From UBA668 sp040081465 (GTDB taxonomy: Bacteria; Actinomycetota; Acidimicrobiia; Acidimicrobiales; Ilumatobacteraceae), in NCBI GenBank assembly GCA_040081465.1, contig JBEBGL010000003.1:254898-318897 (forward strand): a stretch of DNA of 64,000 nucleotides, given 5' to 3'. Below, piece after piece: positions 58,855-64,000 of this stretch. Under the pieces are notes generated by a model. The model saw only the letters and a list, made by a program, of their open reading frames with translations. It did not search any database and was not told the DNA's origin. Both the position numbers and the translations under genes were made by a program. Positions within the stretch are counted from its first letter, which is position 1. Each line of letters begins with the position of its first letter.

Positions 58855-60444
58855 GTGAGCGACACCCAAGAAGGCGGAAGGCGGGGCGGGCGTGCTGCGC
58901 GCCAAGCGCTGCGGGCCGCGCCGTTGGCGCTTGATGTTCGTCCAGTGAATCCGGGGATGGTCGGCGGTCGGTACAAGGTGCTGACCGACGACGAAGTGAT
59001 GAAGGTGCATCTGGCAGCGCTCGACGTTCTCGAGAACATCGGGCTCGCCGACGCGATTCCTTCGTGCCTCGACTACTTGTTGCCGAAGGGTTGCACGATC
59101 AGCGACGAGGGGCGTTTGTTGTTCCCGCGCTCGCTGATTGAAGACACACTGGCGGTGGCGGCGCGCAACTTTGTGTTGCACGCGCAAGACCCGAAGTACG
59201 ACATGGAGCCGTGGGGCAAAAAGGTGTACTTCGGCACGGCTGGCGCGGCGGTGTACATCGTCGATCCGATCACCGGCGAATACCGCGAGTCATTGACGCA
59301 GGATGCTTACGACATCGCTCGCCTGGTCGACTCGATGGAGCACATCCACTTCTACCAACGCACTGTCGTGCCACGCGATCTGCCCGACCCTGCCGAAATG
59401 GACATCAACACGTGCTACACGAGCGTTAGCGGCACGACGAAGCACGTCGGCACTTCGTGGGTTCACCCCGATCACCTAGAAGCTTCGCTGAAGATGCTGC
59501 ACTACATCGCCGGCGGCGAAGACAAATGGCGTGCGCGTCCTTTCGTCAGCCAGTCGAACTGTTTCGTTGTTCCGCCGCTGAAGTTTGCCGCCGATGCGTG
59601 CCGATGCCTAGAAGTCGCCGTGCACGGCGGTATGCCCGTGCTGCTGCTGTCCGCCGGGCAGGCCGGCGCGACTGCACCCGCCGCGCTCGCCGGTGCACTC
59701 GTCCAAGAAGTTGCCGAAGTTCTAGCTGGACTCGCGTATGTGAACGCGATCAAACCCGGTCATCCGGCGATCTTTGGGTTGTGGCCGTTTGTTAGCGACC
59801 TACGCAGTGGCGCGATGTCGGGCGGCAGTCCCGAGCAGGCGATCCTCTCGTCCGCGTGCGCGCAGATGGCGCACTTTTACGACCTCACCGGCGGCACGTC
59901 GTCGGGTATCAGTGACGCGAAGATGCCAGATGCGCAAGCGGGCGCAGAGAAGGGTTACAACCACGCACTCGTCGGTAACTCGGGCGCCAACCTGATTTAT
60001 GAGTCGGCGGGTATGCACGGCAGCTTGCTTGGATTCTCTATGGAGGGTGTCGTTCTTGACAACGACATCGTCGGCGCAGCGCAGCGCACGATCAAAGGAA
60101 TCGACGTCAACGACGAAACGCTGTCCGTCGATGTCATCCGTGCAGCGGTGATCGGCGGGCCTGGCCACTACCTGGGCTCGAAGCAGACGTTGTCGCTGAT
60201 GCAGACCGAGTACATCTACCCCGCGATTGGTGACCGGCTGAGTCCGAAGGAATGGAACGAGGTCGGACGGCCGAAGATCATTGACCGCGCGATCGACAAA
60301 GTGCGCGACGTGCTGGCTAATCACTACCCGGATCACATCTCGGAGAGCGTCGACCAACAAATCCGCGCCGAGCTACCGATCCGCCTCGCTCGCGATCGCA
60401 TGCGGCCCCAGGTTCCGGTGCCGGACAGCATCGCCGGCGCATAA
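58855..60444 (+). CDS. Non-pyrrolysine MttB-family methyltransferase
   Basis: 529 residues from GTG 58855. Trimethylamine:corrinoid methyltransferase superfamily TIM barrel, with GGRRGGRAARQ at the start and later GGTSSGISDAKMPDAQAG and YIYPAIGDRLSP. There is no in-frame TAG, so unlike true MttB it uses no pyrrolysine. Relatives include the glycine betaine methyltransferase MtgB and other quaternary-amine enzymes. No corrinoid protein is encoded nearby. The neighbouring dehydrogenases suggest that it starts betaine or similar demethylation. Confidence 0.85.
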   Translation: MSDTQEGGRRGGRAARQALRAAPLALDVRPVNPGMVGGRYKVLTDDEVMKVHLAALDVLENIGLADAIPSCLDYLLPKGCTISDEGRLLFPRSLIEDTLAVAARNFVLHAQDPKYDMEPWGKKVYFGTAGAAVYIVDPITGEYRESLTQDAYDIARLVDSMEHIHFYQRTVVPRDLPDPAEMDINTCYTSVSGTTKHVGTSWVHPDHLEASLKMLHYIAGGEDKWRARPFVSQSNCFVVPPLKFAADACRCLEVAVHGGMPVLLLSAGQAGATAPAALAGALVQEVAEVLAGLAYVNAIKPGHPAIFGLWPFVSDLRSGAMSGGSPEQAILSSACAQMAHFYDLTGGTSSGISDAKMPDAQAGAEKGYNHALVGNSGANLIYESAGMHGSLLGFSMEGVVLDNDIVGAAQRTIKGIDVNDETLSVDVIRAAVIGGPGHYLGSKQTLSLMQTEYIYPAIGDRLSPKEWNEVGRPKIIDRAIDKVRDVLANHYPDHISESVDQQIRAELPIRLARDRMRPQVPVPDSIAGA

Positions 60445-60499
60445 CGCAGCTTTCACACGTAGTTCATCGGGCCGACATCACTGTCGCACGCGAGGCCTC

Positions 60500-60505
60500 T
60501 ACGGT
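60500..60505 (+). promoter_or_regulatory. Leaderless -10 of mgsA
   Basis: TACGGT, 7 bases before ATG 60513. Two ATG-like starts upstream overlap the hexamer. Confidence 0.5.
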
Positions 60506-60512
60506 GATGGCA

Positions 60513-61004
60513 ATGGTGAGTGCAACAGAACTGGTTCGTCCGATACCTGTGATCGGCCCACGGCTCGATGAACGACGGCGCATAGCGCTCGTCGCTCACG
60601 ACAACAAGAAGCGCGACCTGCTCGACTGGGCGCTCTTCAATCGCCCGATTCTGGTCGATCACACGTTGCTCGGTACGGGCACGACCGGCGCGATGGTTGC
60701 TCGCGAGCTCGGGCTTGAGGTGGAACTGTTCAAGAGCGGCCCTCTCGGCGGTGATCAGCAATTGGGTGCGAAGATCAGCAGTGGCGAGATCGACCTCGTG
60801 ATCTTCTTTTGGGATCCGCTCGAGCCGCAACCGCACGACCCTGACGTGAAAGCATTGCTGCGAATTGCAGTCGTGTGGAACATCCCGATCGCGTGCAATC
60901 GGGCTACAGCCGATTATCTGATCTCTTCACCACTGCTCGACAGTGACTATCGCCCCGATCTACCGGACTACGAAGTCGTTACTCAGCGACAACTGGCTCC
61001 ATAG
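60513..61004 (+). CDS. mgsA: Methylglyoxal synthase
   Basis: 163 residues from ATG 60513. All family blocks are present: ALVAHDNKKRDLLDWA, TGTTG, SGPLGGDQQLGA with the catalytic Asp, VIFFWDPLEPQPHDPDVKALLR and PIACNRATADYLISS. It converts dihydroxyacetone phosphate to methylglyoxal and phosphate, a glycolytic bypass that frees phosphate. The last 26 bases overlap the convergent MFS gene. No glyoxalase I is clearly linked. Confidence 0.92.
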   Translation: MVSATELVRPIPVIGPRLDERRRIALVAHDNKKRDLLDWALFNRPILVDHTLLGTGTTGAMVARELGLEVELFKSGPLGGDQQLGAKISSGEIDLVIFFWDPLEPQPHDPDVKALLRIAVVWNIPIACNRATADYLISSPLLDSDYRPDLPDYEVVTQRQLAP

Positions 61005-62220
61005 CTTCGGCTTCGATGTTGCTGATGACATTGCGTGTTAGCCACAGGTAGGCACAGCCGGCTATGGCGGCAGCGCCGGCGAAGACGGTGATCGTCAGTC
61101 GAACGCCCGCCGCTTCCGACAGAAGTCCGGCGGCCATCGCAGTGATCGACAGGGTGAGCGTGACGATTGCGAAGTCACCAGCCATGACTCGTCCGCGAAT
61201 GTAATCCGGAGTGCGCAGCTGCAATCCGTAGGTGCTGAGTGTCCACTGCGCTCCGCCTCCGAGGTGCGCGATCGCAATGAACGCCGCGGCCACGAAGATC
61301 ACTGGCGACCATGCGGCGGCCAGGTAGCACACGCTGAACGCGATGCCAGAGAGACCGCACACGCGCAGGACTTTTGAGAGGTCGCCTCTTGTGAACCTGG
61401 CTGCAATGAGCGGGCCAAGACCTGTGCCGACACCACGAGCGCCGAACAGCAGTCCGGTGCCGCCGTCCTTCCAGTGATACACCGACGTTGCAAGCACTGG
61501 CAACTGACTAACAGTGCCCGCACCGATGGCGAAGGTCGTCTTGCTCGCGAGCAAGGCAAGCACGGCTTTGTCTTTGCGCGCGTAGCGGATTGCTTCGGCC
61601 GTGTCGCTGAACGGTCGCATCGAGCGATGCGTTTCGCCTCGGGGTTGCTGCATCGGCCGCCGAATGAGTGAGAGCAGTCCGAACGCAACGACGAACGTGA
61701 CCGCGTCTGCGATGAACGAGGCTCGACGGCCGAAGGTTTCACTGAAGACGCCACCAAGCGCTGCTCCGACAGCGAGCATCACACCCCACGTGCTACCGAA
61801 GAGGACGTTCGCCGTGCGTAGCTCGTCGGGGTTGCGCGCAAGGTTGGGCACGCCCGCGTCGATCGCTGGCTTGACGAACGCGGCAAGAGCGCTGATCAGG
61901 CCCTGAAAGATGAACAACGGCCACACTCGGTCAACCGATGCGGTCAACAGTCCGAGCGCGGCGACCGATTGCAGCAGCGAGACAACCAACACCAGTCGGC
62001 GTCGATCGAAGCGGTCGACCATCGAACCCGCCAATGGTGTGACCAGGAACGAGGGCAGCGTGAACGCGACGTACGCCATCGAGACAAGAAATTCGCTGTC
62101 GGTTCCTTCCTTCACCATGCCTGTGATGGCGACGAAGACGAACCAGTCGCCCATGAACGACACGATCTGCGCGAAGAAGAGCGCCCGCAGATCGGCGTTG
62201 CTGCGAAGCAGTTTGATCAT
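60979..62220 (-). CDS. MFS transporter
   Basis: 413 residues from ATG 62220; the larger frame to 62595 is a shadow of the peptidase. Twelve membrane helices are visible, with LAGSMVDRFDRRRLVLV as the MFS A-loop motif between helices 2 and 3. It is of the enterobactin exporter/macrolide-efflux (MFS_3) type, and the direction is likely outward. It overlaps the peptidase gene by four bases, so it may move peptides or products of that enzyme (inference). Substrate unknown. Confidence 0.85.
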   Translation of the reverse strand: MIKLLRSNADLRALFFAQIVSFMGDWFVFVAITGMVKEGTDSEFLVSMAYVAFTLPSFLVTPLAGSMVDRFDRRRLVLVVSLLQSVAALGLLTASVDRVWPLFIFQGLISALAAFVKPAIDAGVPNLARNPDELRTANVLFGSTWGVMLAVGAALGGVFSETFGRRASFIADAVTFVVAFGLLSLIRRPMQQPRGETHRSMRPFSDTAEAIRYARKDKAVLALLASKTTFAIGAGTVSQLPVLATSVYHWKDGGTGLLFGARGVGTGLGPLIAARFTRGDLSKVLRVCGLSGIAFSVCYLAAAWSPVIFVAAAFIAIAHLGGGAQWTLSTYGLQLRTPDYIRGRVMAGDFAIVTLTLSITAMAAGLLSEAAGVRLTITVFAGAAAIAGCAYLWLTRNVISNIEAEAMEPVVAE

Positions 62221-63638
62221 CGAGTGGCGTGTGCGTGCAACAGGTGGGCGAGACACTCGGTGACTCGCCGCGCTGTTGGCACGTGCAGGTACTCGTTCGG
62301 GCCGTGCGCGTTCGCGCCAGGACCGAGAGCGCCGGTGATCACGAACTGCGCTTCCGGGAACCGCTGGCCGAGCATCCCCATGAATGGAATCGATCCGCCT
62401 TCGCCAAATGCGCGTGTCGCATTGCCGAACGTTTCCTGGCCCGCCGTCTCGAGCGCGTTCCACAGCCACGGTGCGAACGCAGGCGCGTTCCAACCCGGCC
62501 CAGCGTGGCCGTCGAGAAACTGAACCTTCGCGCCGTACGGCGGGTTGGCGGTGAGGCACTTCTCGATTGCCTTCAACGCGCGATCCGGATCGCATGTCGG
62601 TGGGAGGCGAACGCTCAAGTGCAGCGACGTGTGCGGCCGCAAAACATTGCCGGCAGCGGAGACGGGCGGGATGCCGTCGACGCCGGTGAGGCTTAGCGTT
62701 GGCTTCCAGGTGCGTGCGAGTAGCTGCTCCGTCGCGTCGTCCATCACCGGATGCGCACCGTCGACAAAGGGGAAGTGGCCGCCGATCGGGAACTCGGCGG
62801 CGGTCTCCTTCGCCTGCTGCTGGCGATCGGCGGGGATCTGCTCGTGGAGCTCCGGCAGCAACAGCTCGCCGGTGCTGCTGTCTTCCAGACGATCGAGCAG
62901 CGCGCGAGCGATGCGGAACGATGACGGCACCACGCCGCTCGCTTCACCGCTGTGCACGCCTTCGGTGAGGATGTCGACGCGCAGAGTTCCAGCGGCGAGG
63001 CCGCGCAGCGAGGTCGTGACCCACATGCGTTCGTAGTCGAGGCAGCCCGAGTCGAGGCACAGCACGAACGTCGGCGAGCCGATGCGATCCGCGTACTCCT
63101 CTAGGTACGCGGGCAAGTCGGGGCTTCCGCTTTCTTCGCTCGCCTCGATCAGCACGACTAGGCGTGAGTGCTGCAGTCCAGCGCGCTGAGCCGCTTCGAT
63201 CGCGAGCAACGACGCGAACGCGGCGTAGCCGTCGTCGGCGCCTCCGCGGCCGTAGAGACGGTCGCCCTCGAGCACCGGCTTCCACGGGCCGAGGTCTTCA
63301 CGCCACCCAGTCATCTCCGGTTGTTTGTCGCAATGGCCGTAGAGCACGACGGTGTCGTCGGCAGGGCCGCCGTTATGCGCCGGAATCTCGCACATGATCA
63401 GGGGAGTGCGCCCCTTCAACTCGAGCACCTCAACCTTTAGGCCGACGATCGGGCGTGCGGCGCACCAATCGCGAATGAGCGCGACGGCCTGATCGAGATA
63501 GCCGTGTGCTTTCCAATCGGGGTCGTACAGAACCGACACACACGGAATGCGGATGTAGTCGTGCAGGGTCGGAAGGATGTCGTCAGTCCACACCTGATCG
63601 ACGTGCTTGTGAATCGTGTCGTTCACCGTGGCGCTCAT
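62217..63638 (-). CDS. M20-family zinc peptidase (dipeptidase-like)
   Basis: 473 residues from ATG 63638. Di-zinc ligands: His102 in YGHCDKQPE, the bridging Asp135 in GRGGADDG, base Glu168 and ligand Glu169 in EASEES, an Asp in LDSGCLDY and the last His in AHGPNEYLHV. A dimerisation domain lies between (about 210-370). Members split dipeptides or deacylate amino acids. It overlaps the MFS and nitronate monooxygenase genes by ATGA and is in one operon with both. Confidence 0.9.
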   Translation of the reverse strand: MSATVNDTIHKHVDQVWTDDILPTLHDYIRIPCVSVLYDPDWKAHGYLDQAVALIRDWCAARPIVGLKVEVLELKGRTPLIMCEIPAHNGGPADDTVVLYGHCDKQPEMTGWREDLGPWKPVLEGDRLYGRGGADDGYAAFASLLAIEAAQRAGLQHSRLVVLIEASEESGSPDLPAYLEEYADRIGSPTFVLCLDSGCLDYERMWVTTSLRGLAAGTLRVDILTEGVHSGEASGVVPSSFRIARALLDRLEDSSTGELLLPELHEQIPADRQQQAKETAAEFPIGGHFPFVDGAHPVMDDATEQLLARTWKPTLSLTGVDGIPPVSAAGNVLRPHTSLHLSVRLPPTCDPDRALKAIEKCLTANPPYGAKVQFLDGHAGPGWNAPAFAPWLWNALETAGQETFGNATRAFGEGGSIPFMGMLGQRFPEAQFVITGALGPGANAHGPNEYLHVPTARRVTECLAHLLHAHATR

Positions 63639-64000
63639 CGACGCACCGCCGCGATGCGTTCCATCGTGCGTTCGGCTTCGCGCACCATCTCGAGCACTAT
63701 GTCGCCCGCGGGTATCAACTCGTCGATCGCGCCGGCGCCCTGACCGCACGGGAAGAATTCTCGATTCACATCGACCTCTGTTCCGTCTTTTGCTCCCAAG
63801 TGATTGACGCCAGCCTTCGAGCTGGCGATTACCTGCTGCGGAAACGGCTGCAGTTCTTCCGGATGTTGTTCGAAGTGGTTCGTCCAGTCGTTACGCACGA
63901 CGCGGCATGTCTTGCCCGTGTACGACCGACTGACGACGGTGCCATCTTCGGCGACGCCGAGGATCGCCTCCTTGTAACCCTTAACCGCGCGCGCTTCGGG
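63635..64000 (-). CDS. Nitronate monooxygenase, C-terminal part (cut by window edge)
   Basis: The frame is open to the window end; 121 codons and a stop are visible. The text ARAVKGYKEAIL, VVSRSYTGKTCRVVRNDW, then PFPQQ and the FFPCGQGAGAID block with a C-terminal helix is the end of the NPD/2-nitropropane dioxygenase family, FMN enzymes that oxidise nitronates. The FMN site and catalytic His lie outside the window. Its stop overlaps the start of the peptidase gene. Confidence 0.85.
   Translation of the reverse strand, partial: PEARAVKGYKEAILGVAEDGTVVSRSYTGKTCRVVRNDWTNHFEQHPEELQPFPQQVIASSKAGVNHLGAKDGTEVDVNREFFPCGQGAGAIDELIPAGDIVLEMVREAERTMERIAAVRR

Noticed and set aside
58855..60444. Pyrrolysine-containing trimethylamine methyltransferase
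   Set aside because: The frame has no internal TAG, so it is a non-pyrrolysine member.
62221..62595. Extension of the MFS protein
   Set aside because: Antiparallel reading is not involved, but it overlaps the peptidase in another frame, is Arg-rich and not membrane-like; ATG 62220 overlaps the peptidase stop neatly.
1..64000. CRISPR arrays, tRNA or rRNA genes, insertion sequences, prophage
   Set aside because: None seen on either strand; gaps are too short and the repeats present are coding or a single hairpin.

Overview
High-GC, gene-dense DNA that looks like a chromosome segment of an actinobacterium, most likely an acidimicrobiial lineage. The grounds are SufS/SufU-type Fe-S assembly, a homodimeric AceE pyruvate dehydrogenase, a mycothiol-type MDMPI-fold protein, many leaderless promoters and very short intergenic gaps. 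The taxon is inferred, not proven. I see no tRNA, rRNA, CRISPR array, transposase or phage gene. No gene-free stretch exceeds about 150 bases.

Layout. 1-4517 (+): sufB (cut by the edge), a methyltransferase, a 4-Cys small protein, sufD, a Rieske ferredoxin, sufC1 and a YbaK-like deacylase. 4534-11699 (-): MBL hydrolase, desaturase, PLP decarboxylase, then a second suf block (sufC2-sufS-sufU), a nucleoside hydrolase and a DUF2889 protein. 11723-20379: amidase, a secreted CAP protein with a tripled domain, a glycosyltransferase-methyltransferase fusion, hemolysin III-like protein, acyl-CoA dehydrogenase, MDMPI protein and an alpha/beta hydrolase. 20419-42596: a cell-surface polysaccharide region (GalE, epimerase, nucleotide-sugar dehydrogenase, several GT2 enzymes, methyltransferases, a Wzm/Wzt ABC exporter, Gfo/Idh oxidoreductase, RmlC-like epimerase), interrupted by aceE and rnhA. 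42699-47438: SDR, MarR/YceI pair, VOC protein, TIGR01777 epimerase, DUF2277 protein and a candidate selenoprotein. 47503-53387: E3, E2, a LipB-LipA fusion and a membrane-anchored unknown, which go with AceE to make and lipoylate pyruvate dehydrogenase. 53400-64000: methylated-amine catabolism (two FAD/GcvT demethylating dehydrogenases and a non-pyrrolysine MttB homologue), methylglyoxal synthase, an MFS transporter, an M20 peptidase and a nitronate monooxygenase fragment.

The most notable item is at 46348-46959 (-). A DsbE/TlpA-like thiol-disulfide lipoprotein has an in-frame UGA exactly where the first Cys of its CxxC motif belongs. The frame stays open for 98 further codons with clear thioredoxin-fold features, and a hairpin that fits the bacterial SECIS rules lies just after the UGA. 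Read as a normal stop, the gene is cut into a meaningless 104-residue protein.

Other points: both suf blocks start at a GTG preceded by a leaderless -10 and a CTAC-N4-GTAG palindrome; many genes show TANNNT followed by 6-7 bases and then the start codon, which fixes several start sites; two divergent gene pairs share symmetric -10 elements; and four polysaccharide-region enzymes of different classes end in a similar coiled-coil plus basic tail.
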